A stretch of 42,815 nt of DNA. Origin: Candidatus Wolfebacteria bacterium. GTDB taxonomy: Bacteria > Patescibacteriota > Minisyncoccia > UBA6257 > UBA9933. The notes beneath the pieces were generated by a model. That model saw only the letters and a list, made by a program, of their open reading frames with translations. It did not search any database and was not told where the DNA came from. How positions within the stretch are numbered: the first letter of the stretch is position 1; every line of letters begins with the position of its first letter. Location: positions 1 through 42,815 of the forward strand of contig JACRPK010000005.1 in assembly GCA_016214005.1 (NCBI GenBank). The letters are read 5' to 3'. Of this stretch, positions 1 through 9,649 are shown piece by piece. The position numbers were made by a program, and so were the translations under genes.

Positions 1-1
1 T

Positions 2-853
2 AGAAAGGTTTTTGATGAATTAGTTGAAAAATTCAAGCCTTTGTCAAAATTAAGCTATTTCAAAGGAGAAAAAATAGGACTTGACGCCGCTAATTTATTT
101 TTACTGGAAAGCGCGATTGGAAAATATATTTGGTGGTTCAGCGATGATGATGAATTTATGCCCGGAGCGATAAGCCGGACATTGGAATTGGTAAAAAAGT
201 ATCCGGAGATTACTTTTATTTTTGTTAATTTTGGATTTGAAAAAATTGAAAATTTAGCAATCAATAGAGATGATGGATTTTTTAAGGATGGAAAAGATGT
301 TTTAGAAGTAGCTGGATCTAATATTGGGCTTCTATCATCATTATTTTTGCGGCGAGAAGAAGCACTTCTTTCATTGCCATTAGCAAAAAAATATATAAAA
401 GGATTTTCATTCGCTGCTCTTATTCCTGTATTTTATAATTTATCTGGGGATGGAAAATTCTATTTTTTGAGAGGAGCCTACATATTGCATCAAGTTTTAC
501 ATCTTCGGGGATTAAAGGAAAAAATTGAAGAAAATAAAAAAATAATTATTGCGGGAGGAGATATTAAAAATGAATATTTTAATTATTTCGGAGTAGATTT
601 TTATAATATTCTTAAAGAGTTTGAATATAAATTTGGTAAAAGTTTTGTTAAAAGAATTTTAGCAAAAAATTTTTCCGCTTTATGGCGCGGTATATTGGTA
701 GGTTGGGTCGGCGGCTGGGATACCCCCAAGGGCAAACGCTGGAAAATGTTTAAATTATACTGGAATTTTCCAGAATTTTGGATTGCGATGCCGTTATTTT
801 TAATGCCTCTTTGGGTAAATATTTTAATTTTGATATTATTATTTTATAAATAA
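2..853 (+). CDS. Family 2 glycosyltransferase, 5'-truncated by window edge
   Basis: The reading frame is open back to base 2, so the N-terminus lies outside the window; a TTG at 41 is not the true start. The visible part has WWFSDDDEF, an acidic DXD-type motif expected of GT-A fold glycosyltransferases that bind nucleotide sugar through a metal ion. The C-terminus ends in a conserved [17 protein letters not shown] segment with a hydrophobic tail that may touch the membrane. The gene at 2805-3833 is a clear paralogue over the whole visible length ([17 protein letters not shown]). Likely adds one sugar of the surface glycan; donor and acceptor unknown. Confidence 0.8.
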   Translation, partial: RKVFDELVEKFKPLSKLSYFKGEKIGLDAANLFLLESAIGKYIWWFSDDDEFMPGAISRTLELVKKYPEITFIFVNFGFEKIENLAINRDDGFFKDGKDVLEVAGSNIGLLSSLFLRREEALLSLPLAKKYIKGFSFAALIPVFYNLSGDGKFYFLRGAYILHQVLHLRGLKEKIEENKKIIIAGGDIKNEYFNYFGVDFYNILKEFEYKFGKSFVKRILAKNFSALWRGILVGWVGGWDTPKGKRWKMFKLYWNFPEFWIAMPLFLMPLWVNILILILLFYK

Positions 854-854
854 T

Positions 855-1892
855 ATGAAAAAAGCATTAATTACCGGCATTACCGGCCAAGACGGCTCTT
901 ATTTAGCGGAATTTTTACTTGAAAAAGAATATGAAGTTCATGGTATAGTTAGGCGCGTAAGCACCTTTAATAGGCAGCGGATTGAGCATTTAATGGCAGA
1001 TACGGAAGCTGATATTTATAAGGAAAAGAAGTTTTTTATTCATTATGGCGATTTGACTGATTCAAGTTCTCTTCATCGGATTATGCGCGATATTCAGCCA
1101 GATGAATTATATCATCTTGGCGCTCAAAGCCATGTGAGAGTAAGCTTTGATATTCCAGAATTCACAGGCAATACAACCGCGCTTTCAACAACTCGACTTT
1201 TAGAAGCGATTCGCCATGATAGTCCAAAAACTCGATTTTATCAGGCATCAAGCTCGGAAATGTTCGGCAAGGTTCAGGAAGTTCCTCAAAAAGAAACAAC
1301 TTCATTTTATCCGAGAAGCCCCTATGGCATCGCAAAGGTTTATGCTTATTGGATGGCGGTAAATTACAGGGAAAGCTACAATTTGTTCGCGTGTAATGGA
1401 ATTCTATTTAATCATGAATCGCCGAGACGGGGAGAAAATTTTGTTACTCGTAAAATCACCTCCGGTCTAGTGGAAATTAAAAAAGGTAAAAAAGAAGTGT
1501 TATATTTAGGAAATTTAAACGCTAAAAGAGATTGGGGATACGCGAAAGATTATGTTGAAGGAATGTGGCTGATGCTTCAGCAAGACAAGCCGGATGATTA
1601 TATATTGGCGACTAATGAAACTCATACAGTGAGAGAATTTGTTGAAGAAGTATGCAAATTGTTGGATTTCGATTTAGTTTGGGATGAAAAAGGAATAGAT
1701 GAAAAGGGGATAGATAAAAAAACAGGAAAAACAATTATTAAAATTGACCCGAAATATTTCCGGCCGGCTGAAGTGGATGTTTTAATCGGAGATTATTCAA
1801 AAGCTAAAGAAAAATTAGGATGGGAACCGAAAGTTAAATTTAAAGAACTTGTTAAAATTATGGTTGAAGCGGAATTGAAAGGCAATATTTAA
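855..1892 (+). CDS. gmd: GDP-mannose 4,6-dehydratase
   Basis: Converts GDP-D-mannose to GDP-4-keto-6-deoxy-D-mannose, the entry to GDP-fucose, GDP-rhamnose or GDP-perosamine. The 345-residue length is normal for the family. The N-terminal Rossmann motif TGITGQDGS and the following [15 protein letters not shown] are typical of Gmd. The catalytic region has ASSSEMFG and the SDR Tyr-Lys pair in [23 protein letters not shown] matches the family. It starts one base after the previous stop. No GDP-fucose synthase or GDP-rhamnose reductase is in the window, so the final sugar cannot be named. Identification is by strong motif recognition. Confidence 0.95.
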   Translation: MKKALITGITGQDGSYLAEFLLEKEYEVHGIVRRVSTFNRQRIEHLMADTEADIYKEKKFFIHYGDLTDSSSLHRIMRDIQPDELYHLGAQSHVRVSFDIPEFTGNTTALSTTRLLEAIRHDSPKTRFYQASSSEMFGKVQEVPQKETTSFYPRSPYGIAKVYAYWMAVNYRESYNLFACNGILFNHESPRRGENFVTRKITSGLVEIKKGKKEVLYLGNLNAKRDWGYAKDYVEGMWLMLQQDKPDDYILATNETHTVREFVEEVCKLLDFDLVWDEKGIDEKGIDKKTGKTIIKIDPKYFRPAEVDVLIGDYSKAKEKLGWEPKVKFKELVKIMVEAELKGNI

Positions 1893-1908
1893 AGATAGAT
1901 TATATTTT

Positions 1909-2784
1909 ATGATTAAAAAAATTAAAAGATATTTTAAATATTTTTATTATATTTATTATTTTATAGGGATGAGTAAGGTTAATATGGCGCTTTCTCGCGC
2001 TGCGGCAACTAGCGGATTAAGAAAAATTGATGAAACTGACCCGCTTTCATGGGAATTTTCCGGTTTTAGCCAAAGTGGGGGAGATGGAATAATAGATTTT
2101 CTTACAAGAAAAATTTTAAATCCGAACCGTTATTTTATTGAAATTGGAGCGAATGACGGCATTGAGAATAATACCGCTTGGCTTGCCTTTGCCAGAAGGT
2201 ATACCGGAATTATGGTTGATGGGAATCCGAAGCTTTCGTGGAGGTGTAAATATCTTTTAAGTCCTTTGTGCCAAATTGATGCCATAAATTTATTTGTCGA
2301 TAAAGATAATATCGGCGTAATTAAAGAAAAAGCCCTTTATCTTAATCCCGATGTATTCTCATTGGATATAGATGGTATTGATTATTATGTTGTTGAAGCT
2401 ATTTTAAATGCAGGTTTTAAGCCGAAAATTATTGTTGTGGAATATAATTCTTGTTTTGGTCCGGATATGAAAGTAACTATTGAATATCATGAAGGGATTT
2501 ATGAAAAAAGGGAAAAAGGCCTTCTTCCGGGAATTTATTGGGGTGTTTCAGTTAATGGATGGAAAACTCTTTTGGCAAAATATGGTTATAAATTTTTAAC
2601 TGTTGATTCAAACGGAGTTGATGCGTTTTTTATCAATCCGAAAGAATTTGATTCAAAATTTGTCAGCCAATTAAAAGAAGGTCTTGCATTTCGAAATAAT
2701 TTCTCCACTTTTTGGGCATTTAAAACTGATTGGGGTAAGCAGTTTGAATTAATAAAAGATTCTCCTTTGGTTGAAATAAAATAA
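1909..2784 (+). CDS. FkbM-like SAM-dependent methyltransferase
   Basis: A 291-residue protein. The central FIEIGANDGIENNT resembles the SAM-binding loop of FkbM-type methyltransferases, and FSLDIDGIDYYVVEAIL followed by IIVVEYN matches the later conserved strand and helix seen in these enzymes. The first ~25 residues are basic and aromatic (IKRYFKYFYYIYYF), perhaps a membrane-surface helix. It sits between gmd and a glycosyltransferase, so O-methylation of a sugar is a reasonable guess. The substrate is not shown by the sequence. Confidence 0.65.
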   Translation: MIKKIKRYFKYFYYIYYFIGMSKVNMALSRAAATSGLRKIDETDPLSWEFSGFSQSGGDGIIDFLTRKILNPNRYFIEIGANDGIENNTAWLAFARRYTGIMVDGNPKLSWRCKYLLSPLCQIDAINLFVDKDNIGVIKEKALYLNPDVFSLDIDGIDYYVVEAILNAGFKPKIIVVEYNSCFGPDMKVTIEYHEGIYEKREKGLLPGIYWGVSVNGWKTLLAKYGYKFLTVDSNGVDAFFINPKEFDSKFVSQLKEGLAFRNNFSTFWAFKTDWGKQFELIKDSPLVEIK

Positions 2785-2804
2785 AAAACAGCCTATTTTT
2801 ATTT

Positions 2805-3833
2805 ATGGAAAAATTGTTTAAAAAAGAAAAATTTATTTTAAGTATTTGTATTCCGACTTATAATGAACCCGATAATGTAAAATTGCTTCTTGAAAATTTA
2901 TCTAAACAATCAACGCCGGAAGTTGAAATTTTAATTCGTGATGACAGCACCGATGATAAGACCGAGAAAATAGTGAATAGTTATCTCACTAAGATTCCCG
3001 GTCAGTTAAGATATTTTAAAGGGGAAAAAGCCGCCATAGGAGGATATGATATTGCTTTATTGTCTTTAATTGAATCGGCAAAAGGCGATTATATTTGGTG
3101 GTTTGGGAATGATGTTATGGGAGATGGAGCAATCAATAAAATAATAACAACTATTAAAAGATTTCCGGATATTTCTCTTATTTGGATTAATTCTGCTGGA
3201 ATCCATAATCAAAGTGATGTGGGGGTGGATTTTGGAGGAGATCGATTTTTTATAAATGCTGATGAGGTTTTTGAAACCGATGTTGGTTTATTGGGTTTTT
3301 CGTCCATTATTAAGAGAAAAGAAGCTATGGAAGGAATGGAAGAATCAAAAAAATTTATTGGGAGCGCTTTGGCGTGTTTTTATTTATCGCTTCATGTTCT
3401 TTCTGGCAGAAAAGGAAGATTTTATTTTATACAAAAACCTTATATGTTGTGCACCGCAAAACCTTCCGGCGAAGTCAGGTGGTATGATTCTTTCCAAGTG
3501 CATGGAATTAATTATTTTTTAATTTCTCAAAAGTTTAAGAATAAATTTAATAAAAAATCTTTTAAAAAGGGTTTGGCTAAGCAATTTGGTCAAATTTGGC
3601 GCGCCGTTTTAGTTGAACGGGCGTTGGGTTTTACGACTGGTTTTGGCTCTAAAACGCCAAAAATAAAAAAAATGTTCCAATGTTATTGGAATTTTCCGGA
3701 ATTTTGGATTGCCCTGCCGTTTTTTTTAATGCCAAGAATCATATTGAGGGTATTTTATAGGTTTTATAAAATATTTTTTGATCGTCGGCATCTTCGTTTT
3801 TCTATTTTTGAAAAAAATTACTTTTTAAATTAA
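2805..3833 (+). CDS. Family 2 glycosyltransferase
   Basis: A GT-A fold enzyme of 342 residues. It opens with LSICIPTYNEPDNV, the nucleotide-binding first strand of GT2, followed by ILIRDDSTDDKT. It is a paralogue of the truncated gene at 2-853. The usual DXD position reads WWFGNDVM, where the paralogue has WWFSDDDEF, so one metal-binding Asp is changed. The C-terminal [18 protein letters not shown] block is shared with the paralogue and is followed by a basic, aromatic tail. It lies 1 base upstream of the flippase gene, so probably the same operon. Confidence 0.82.
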   Translation: MEKLFKKEKFILSICIPTYNEPDNVKLLLENLSKQSTPEVEILIRDDSTDDKTEKIVNSYLTKIPGQLRYFKGEKAAIGGYDIALLSLIESAKGDYIWWFGNDVMGDGAINKIITTIKRFPDISLIWINSAGIHNQSDVGVDFGGDRFFINADEVFETDVGLLGFSSIIKRKEAMEGMEESKKFIGSALACFYLSLHVLSGRKGRFYFIQKPYMLCTAKPSGEVRWYDSFQVHGINYFLISQKFKNKFNKKSFKKGLAKQFGQIWRAVLVERALGFTTGFGSKTPKIKKMFQCYWNFPEFWIALPFFLMPRIILRVFYRFYKIFFDRRHLRFSIFEKNYFLN

Positions 3834-3834
3834 T

Positions 3835-5295
3835 ATGATTAAAAAAGTAAAAAAATTGTTTTTTTCTGATAGCAAAACGGTTCGCGGCACTATTTTTAAA
3901 AATTTTATTTGGCTTATTACTGGTAACGCCGGCAGTCGTTTTTTTAAGGCCTTAATCGTTATTTATGCCACAAGGAAGTTGGGGGTTGAAGGATACGGAG
4001 TTTTTTCGTATGTCTTGGGGCTGGCGGGTTTTTTTACATTTTTTAAAAATATCGGAGTGGATGCTATTTTAACTCGCGAAATAGCAAAAAAACCGGAAGA
4101 GCGGCATATTTATCTTTCCACATCTTTTTGGATAGAAATTGTTTTATTAATTATTACAGCATTATTGGTTATTTTTATTGCTCCTTTATTTAGCGGGGTT
4201 AAATCCGCTGTTGTTCTTTTCCCTTTTGCGGCATTGATTTTTATTTTTGATGATTTAAGAGATCTTTTTACAGCGTTTTTTAGGGGTAAAGAAAAAATGG
4301 AATTAGAAGCGCTGATTATTACGGTTGGAAATATTTCTTTGGTGGTTTTCGGCTTTATTGCATTATATTTTTGGCCAACGCCTAAATCTTTTATTGCCGC
4401 AAGTTCAGCAGCTTCTTTTGTTGGAGTTTTAGCCGCTATTTTTTTATTGAGGTCGTTTATAAATGGGATTATTAAAAATTTTAAAAGAAAATTGGTGATG
4501 CCGATATTAAAATCGGCTTTGCCATTTGCCGTTGGAGGGCTTGCGGGAGCGTTTTTATTTAATGTTGATATTGTAATGTTGGGATGGTGGAAAACAACCG
4601 AGGAAATAGGTTTTTATTCTGCGGCGCAAAAGCTGGTTGGCATTTTAGCGATTTTCCCCGGTTTTGCCGCTGCGGCAATTTTCCCAAGTTTGTCCCGTTT
4701 TGCGCATTCGGATCGAGAAAAAATGAAAATAATTTCTCAGGGAGCGTTAAAAATTATTTTTATTGTTGCCATTCCTTTAATTATTGGAGGTTTTATTCTT
4801 AAAAATTCTTTAATAAGTTTTATTTTTGGTCCCAGCTATGCTCCGGCCGCAAATGTTTTTGCGATTCTTCTTTTTTCTATTTTAGCTATTCACCCGCTGC
4901 CAATTTTATCTAATTTATTATTTGCGTTTGATAAACAATCAAAAATGATTAGATGCGCTTTTATTTCTTCATTGTGTAATTTAATGTTTAACTTTTTATT
5001 GATTCCTTGGTATGGAATGGCGGGAGCGGCAATAGCCACATTAATTTCATTTTTTGTTTATATTATTTTACTTTGGCGGGAAACAAAAAAAATGCAGGAT
5101 TTTCATATTGCGGCGGAATTATTAAAGCCGGCTATCGGGGCATTATTGATGGGATTTTTTACGTATGTTTTAAAATTATCAGGCGTTCATGTTTTGGCAA
5201 ATGTTATAATTTCTGCAGTATTTTATTTATTATGTCTTTATTTATTGAAAGAAAAAATATTGGAAGAAATTTTCGTAGTATTTAAAAATAAATAA
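3835..5295 (+). CDS. Wzx-like oligosaccharide flippase
   Basis: A 486-residue polytopic membrane protein with roughly 12-14 hydrophobic segments. The N-terminal pattern (TIFKNFIWLITGNAGSRF, then YATRKLGVEGYGVFSY) is typical of the polysaccharide biosynthesis/MurJ-Wzx MOP superfamily that moves undecaprenyl-linked repeat units across the membrane. A second member lies on the minus strand at 17583-19052 and is recognisably similar (LGxxxYGVFSY, LTREI, KPEE, MLGWW). Two flippases in one locus may mean two different repeat units or one redundant copy. Confidence 0.88.
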   Translation: MIKKVKKLFFSDSKTVRGTIFKNFIWLITGNAGSRFFKALIVIYATRKLGVEGYGVFSYVLGLAGFFTFFKNIGVDAILTREIAKKPEERHIYLSTSFWIEIVLLIITALLVIFIAPLFSGVKSAVVLFPFAALIFIFDDLRDLFTAFFRGKEKMELEALIITVGNISLVVFGFIALYFWPTPKSFIAASSAASFVGVLAAIFLLRSFINGIIKNFKRKLVMPILKSALPFAVGGLAGAFLFNVDIVMLGWWKTTEEIGFYSAAQKLVGILAIFPGFAAAAIFPSLSRFAHSDREKMKIISQGALKIIFIVAIPLIIGGFILKNSLISFIFGPSYAPAANVFAILLFSILAIHPLPILSNLLFAFDKQSKMIRCAFISSLCNLMFNFLLIPWYGMAGAAIATLISFFVYIILLWRETKKMQDFHIAAELLKPAIGALLMGFFTYVLKLSGVHVLANVIISAVFYLLCLYLLKEKILEEIFVVFKNK

Positions 5296-5335
5296 AAAAT
5301 ATTTTATTTATTTTTATTTAGTGATATCATTTTTT

Positions 5336-6370
5336 ATGAATTTAATTAAAGCATTTCCCTTTGTTTCAATATGTATTCCCAGTTATAATCGACCGGAAAA
5401 ATTGAGCGAGCTTTTAAAAAGCATTGATTTTCGCAATTTTGAAGATATTGAGATTGTAATTTGCGAGGATGATAGCCCCAAAAGAAAAGAAATAAGAAAT
5501 ATAGTTGAAGAGTATAAAAGCGGTTCAAAATATAAAATAATTTATATTGACAATGAAAAGAATCTTGGTTATGACAAGAATCTAAAAGAATTAATAAAAA
5601 AATCTTCCGGCAAGTGGATTGTTTTTATGGGCGATGATGATCAATTTGTTTCTGGGGCATTGGATAAATTATTTGATTTTTTAAAAAATCATGAAGATCT
5701 GGGGTATGTTTTAAGATCTCATAAAAAAATTGACGCGAATGGAAAGATTGAAAATTTCAGATATTATGGCAAAACAAAATTTTTTAATTCCGGCAAGGAT
5801 ACCTTTATAGATCTTTTTAGGAAGAGCGTGTTTATATCAGGATTTACCATTAGAAGGGATTTAGTATTGTCTTATCTTATTGATGATTTTGACGGCACCG
5901 CGCTTTTTCAGATATATCTTTTGGGTGAGGTGGTTTTAAAATATAAGTCCGCTTATTTTGATGAAGTTCTTACCCAGGAGGTTTTATTAACAAATTATAG
6001 GGATAAAGAATTATTATATCTTGCTGATAAAAAAATTTATGTTCCGCGGCCGTGTAATGTGGAAAACTCCCTGCGTTTTTTAAGCGGTTATTCTAAATTG
6101 ATGGAATTTTTTGATAAAAAATATAATTTAAACGTGACTGCTCTTATAAAGAAAGATATGTCTAAATATTTTTATCCAAGTTTGTCTATCCATAGAGATA
6201 AAGGATTAAAGGTTTTTTTTAATTATGTGGCCCAGGTTAACAAGCTTGGTTTCAATATCAGTATTTATTATTATATTTATATTGCGTTGCTTGTGATCTT
6301 CGGTAAAAATATTTGCGACAATGGAATTAGGGTATTGAAAAATATTATAGGAAAAACTCCGCATTTATAA
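5336..6370 (+). CDS. Family 2 glycosyltransferase
   Basis: GT-A fold transferase of about 344 residues. Motifs are FVSICIPSYNRPEKL (nucleotide-binding strand), IVICEDDSP, and WIVFMGDDDQF with an intact DXD. ATG at 5336 is preferred over the in-frame GTG at 5321 because only a few residues precede the conserved strand; neither has a clear ribosome site. The C-terminus has one hydrophobic stretch (IYYYIYIALLVIFG). It belongs to a different subgroup from the genes at 2-853 and 2805-3833, which share the NFPEFW block absent here. Acceptor unknown. Confidence 0.8.
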   Translation: MNLIKAFPFVSICIPSYNRPEKLSELLKSIDFRNFEDIEIVICEDDSPKRKEIRNIVEEYKSGSKYKIIYIDNEKNLGYDKNLKELIKKSSGKWIVFMGDDDQFVSGALDKLFDFLKNHEDLGYVLRSHKKIDANGKIENFRYYGKTKFFNSGKDTFIDLFRKSVFISGFTIRRDLVLSYLIDDFDGTALFQIYLLGEVVLKYKSAYFDEVLTQEVLLTNYRDKELLYLADKKIYVPRPCNVENSLRFLSGYSKLMEFFDKKYNLNVTALIKKDMSKYFYPSLSIHRDKGLKVFFNYVAQVNKLGFNISIYYYIYIALLVIFGKNICDNGIRVLKNIIGKTPHL

Positions 6371-6379
6371 ATAATAAAT

Positions 6380-7078
6380 ATGTTTAAAAAGAAAATTTTA
6401 AAAATTGCCATTCCTTTTTTATCTTTTATCGTAAAAAATCGGAGAATCAAAATAGATGAATCAAGGGGCGATGTTTTAGTTAATTTGGGCTGCGGGTTAA
6501 GATGTTTGCCGCATTGGATTAATATTGATGGAAGCTTAACCGCTTTTTTGGGGTTAAAACGATTTAATTTTATAAATAAATTACTTTATAAATTAGCTGG
6601 CTCGTCGGCTCATTATAGCTTTAAAGAATTTAATAATATTATTAAAAATAATAAACTTTATTTTTACGATTTACGCCGCGGCGCTCCATTTTTTGATGAA
6701 AGCGTTGATGTTATTTATGCTAGCCATTTTTTGGAACATCTTGCTAAAAATGAAGCTAAAAAATTTATTCAGGAATGTAGGCGGATTTTAAAAAAGAATG
6801 GTTTGATTCGCTTGGCGGTGCCGGATTTGGATATTGCTTTTAAAATGTATCAAAAAGGCAAAGTGGAAGAAATGTTGGATAGTTTTTTTTATACTTCCGA
6901 CGCTTACGATTTTCATATGCATAAATATAATTATAATTTTCAGACATTAAAAAAACTTCTCGAAGAAATTAATTTTTCCCAAATTAAAAAACAAAGTTAT
7001 CAAAAAGGAGAATGTCCGGATATAAATTTTTTAGACGTTTATCCCGACCATTCGCTTTATATTGAAGCTAAAAAATAG
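6380..7078 (+). CDS. Predicted class I SAM-dependent methyltransferase
   Basis: A 232-residue protein. VNLGCGLRCLPHWINIDGS is the SAM-binding motif I region of the COG4627-type predicted methyltransferases often found in glycan clusters. It is followed by DVIYASHFLEHL and RILKKNGLIRLAVPDLDIA, the usual later motifs of class I methyltransferases. It begins 9 bases after the preceding glycosyltransferase. Probably modifies a sugar or acts as a glycan-locus accessory; the substrate cannot be read from sequence. Confidence 0.72.
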   Translation: MFKKKILKIAIPFLSFIVKNRRIKIDESRGDVLVNLGCGLRCLPHWINIDGSLTAFLGLKRFNFINKLLYKLAGSSAHYSFKEFNNIIKNNKLYFYDLRRGAPFFDESVDVIYASHFLEHLAKNEAKKFIQECRRILKKNGLIRLAVPDLDIAFKMYQKGKVEEMLDSFFYTSDAYDFHMHKYNYNFQTLKKLLEEINFSQIKKQSYQKGECPDINFLDVYPDHSLYIEAKK

Positions 7079-7093
7079 ATTTTATTTGATAAA

Positions 7094-8464
7094 ATGATCC
7101 AAATTTTATTGACCAATATTAAAAATAGAATATCAAGTTTCGATTTATTCGCGCTGGGGAATTCCGTCATTCTTTATTATTTTATAATTTTTTATTTATC
7201 ACCGCTTTTATTTTTTTTAGGTATTTCGACAAATTCATCAATTACTAGCCCTCTTTTTTCTTTTAGGGTCATTTTATATATGACTATTGGCCTTATTTTT
7301 TTAATTTTTGGTTATTCCAGCGCGCTTGGTTCGGTTATTATTAAAAAATCATCAAATCTTTTTTTAAAGAAAGAATGGGATTTTAATAAAGTTCCTTGGG
7401 TTTTTGCCGTTATTTTTGGTTTTAGTTTGATTATAAAAACAATAAGAATTTTGGGGGGCGGATATTCTTATCTGGCTCGAAATCCGCTTTTTGAAAAAAG
7501 TTATTTATATAGCTTGGTTGGGGCGCTTGATTGGTTTTCATATATCGCTTTAATCATCGCTTTTAGCAGTTATTTCTATCTTTTTAAAAATAATGATAAT
7601 AGATATAAAATTTGGCGTGTTGTTGCCTGGGGGATTTTTATGTTTGAGATGATTTATGCAATTCCTTCCTGTAGCAGAGTGCTTGCTTTTACGCCAATCT
7701 TGCTTTATTTAATTGTTCGTTGGTATGTTTTAGAAAAAAATTATTTAAAACTTTCGTTAATTTTATTTTTTTCAATTATTATTTTTTTTCCGCTTGGAAC
7801 AATATGCCGCTTCCCCGCGTATAATTCCAATAATAGTAGTTTGAATAGTCAGGTAGGAAAAGCGATTCAATCGGTTATTGAAAAAGGTGAAATTAGCGGA
7901 CAAAAAGTTGCTGATAATAAATTTAATGTTATTTCTGCGGCTAGTAATATTGGAAAATTTGTAGCTGATAATTTTTTAGTAAGAGCCAATCAGGTAGTTA
8001 TTATTAGTTCGATTATTCAGCATCCTCAGCCTTTTTTGTATGGAGCGACATTGCGCGAGTTTTTATTCACATTTGGTCCTCCAAGATTTTTGTGGAAAAA
8101 CAAGCCACTTAGCATAAATGCAAGCGGCAATGAATTTGGTCGGCGAATAGGAGTTTTAGGCGATGGGGATACCACAACTAGCGTAGGCCCTACGATATTG
8201 GGCGATTGGTATTTAAATTTTGGCCTTATGGGAATTATTTTTGGCATGTTTTTTATGGGAATATTATTCCGTTTAATTTATGAATACTTGATCAACGGGC
8301 CGGAAGTTTCACTTTCTGGGATTATGATTTATAGTGTTTTATGGATTCAAATAATAAAAGGTATGGAAGATTGGATAGCGCCGGTTTATGTAGGAATTAT
8401 TAGGACATTAATAATTTTATTATTTGTTAATTTTTTATTAGTGAAAAAAGAAACTATTGATTAA
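7094..8464 (+). CDS. Wzy-like O-antigen/polysaccharide polymerase
   Basis: A 456-residue membrane protein with about ten or more hydrophobic segments and one large soluble loop (roughly residues 240-350). That loop contains PRFLWKNKPLSINASGNEFG and GDTTTSVGPTILGDWYLNFG, similar to the periplasmic loop of O-antigen polymerases (Wzy/PF14296-like). It would join repeat units on the outer face of the membrane after flipping. The sequence of these proteins is poorly conserved, so the call rests on topology, the loop motif and position between transferases. The next gene's ATG directly follows the stop. Confidence 0.65.
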   Translation: MIQILLTNIKNRISSFDLFALGNSVILYYFIIFYLSPLLFFLGISTNSSITSPLFSFRVILYMTIGLIFLIFGYSSALGSVIIKKSSNLFLKKEWDFNKVPWVFAVIFGFSLIIKTIRILGGGYSYLARNPLFEKSYLYSLVGALDWFSYIALIIAFSSYFYLFKNNDNRYKIWRVVAWGIFMFEMIYAIPSCSRVLAFTPILLYLIVRWYVLEKNYLKLSLILFFSIIIFFPLGTICRFPAYNSNNSSLNSQVGKAIQSVIEKGEISGQKVADNKFNVISAASNIGKFVADNFLVRANQVVIISSIIQHPQPFLYGATLREFLFTFGPPRFLWKNKPLSINASGNEFGRRIGVLGDGDTTTSVGPTILGDWYLNFGLMGIIFGMFFMGILFRLIYEYLINGPEVSLSGIMIYSVLWIQIIKGMEDWIAPVYVGIIRTLIILLFVNFLLVKKETID

Positions 8465-9649
8465 ATGAAAATTCTTCACATCGTGCCCTCATATATCCCT
8501 GCTCATCGTTATGGCGGGCCGATTGAAAGTGTTCATGAATTAAATAAAGGGCTTGTTAAAAATGGTGTTGAGGTAGTGGTTTATACGACAAATATTGATG
8601 GTTCAAAAGTTTTGAATGTTCCGTTTGATCAAGCGGTTGATATTGATGGCGTTAAAGTTTTTTATTTCCCGATTACATTTCGGCCTTGGCAGTATTCTTA
8701 TAAATTACACTGCGCTTTGGAGAAAAATATTCAAGATTTTGATTTAGTTCACATTACTTCAATTTTTTTATCAATTTCAACTTTGGGGGCTTATTATGCT
8801 AGAAAATTTAATAAGCCATATATTATTTCACCGCGCGGCAGTTTAATGTTTGAGCCAATGAAAAAAAATGAATGGAAAAAGAAAATTTATATATCGTTGA
8901 TTGAAAAAAGAAATTTAGCCGGAGCCGAGGCGGTTCATTTTACTGTTGAAAAAGAAAAAAATGATTATTTAAATTTAAAATTATCTCTTGAAAAAGCTAT
9001 TATTGTTTCTAATAGTATTGATGTGCGGGGATTTAATATTATCGCGCGCGATAATATTGAATTTAGAAAAAAATTTAAAATTGCGGCTGATAAAAAAGTT
9101 ATTCTTTTTATGGGGCGGTTGCACAAAATAAAAGGTTTGGATACTTTAATCCCGGCTTTTGCTAGAGTTTTAGAAAAAGAGCAAAATGCGGTTTTAGTTT
9201 TGGCGGGACCGGATGAAAATAATTATAAAAAAGAAATTGATAAAATGATTATTGATTATGAATTACAGGATGGCAAAAATGTTATTTTTACAGGGATGTT
9301 GGTTGGCGATGATAAAATCTCGGCTTATCGCGAAAGCGAAGTTTTTGTTTTGCCGTCTTATTCGGAAAGTTTTGGAATGTCTGTTATTGAAGCAATGATT
9401 ATGAGATTGCCAGTGGTGGTTACAAAAGGGGTTGGGGTAGGAATTTTTATCAATAAGTCTCGAGCCGGAATAGTAGTTGATAAAAATGAAGATGATTTAA
9501 GCGAGGCAATTGTTTTAATTCTTAAAAATAAAAATTTGGGAAAAGAAATGGGTGAAAGAGGTAAAAAAATGATTGAAGAGGAATTCTCTCAAGAGATGGT
9601 TGCTAAAAAATTTTTAAAAGAATATTCAGTATTAATAAAAAAACATTAA
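8465..9649 (+). CDS. Family 4 glycosyltransferase
   Basis: A GT-B fold, retaining glycosyltransferase of 394 residues. The N-terminus has HIVPSYIPAHRYGGPIESVHELNKG, the acceptor-domain glycine loop of GT4. The C-terminal domain has ILFMGRLHKIKGLDTL (strand-loop that binds the donor) and VLPSYSESFGMSVIEAM, with the E-x7-E type nucleotide-sugar motif. It begins immediately after the polymerase stop and its stop overlaps the next start (TAATG), a sign of translational coupling. Donor sugar unknown. Confidence 0.88.
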   Translation: MKILHIVPSYIPAHRYGGPIESVHELNKGLVKNGVEVVVYTTNIDGSKVLNVPFDQAVDIDGVKVFYFPITFRPWQYSYKLHCALEKNIQDFDLVHITSIFLSISTLGAYYARKFNKPYIISPRGSLMFEPMKKNEWKKKIYISLIEKRNLAGAEAVHFTVEKEKNDYLNLKLSLEKAIIVSNSIDVRGFNIIARDNIEFRKKFKIAADKKVILFMGRLHKIKGLDTLIPAFARVLEKEQNAVLVLAGPDENNYKKEIDKMIIDYELQDGKNVIFTGMLVGDDKISAYRESEVFVLPSYSESFGMSVIEAMIMRLPVVVTKGVGVGIFINKSRAGIVVDKNEDDLSEAIVLILKNKNLGKEMGERGKKMIEEEFSQEMVAKKFLKEYSVLIKKH

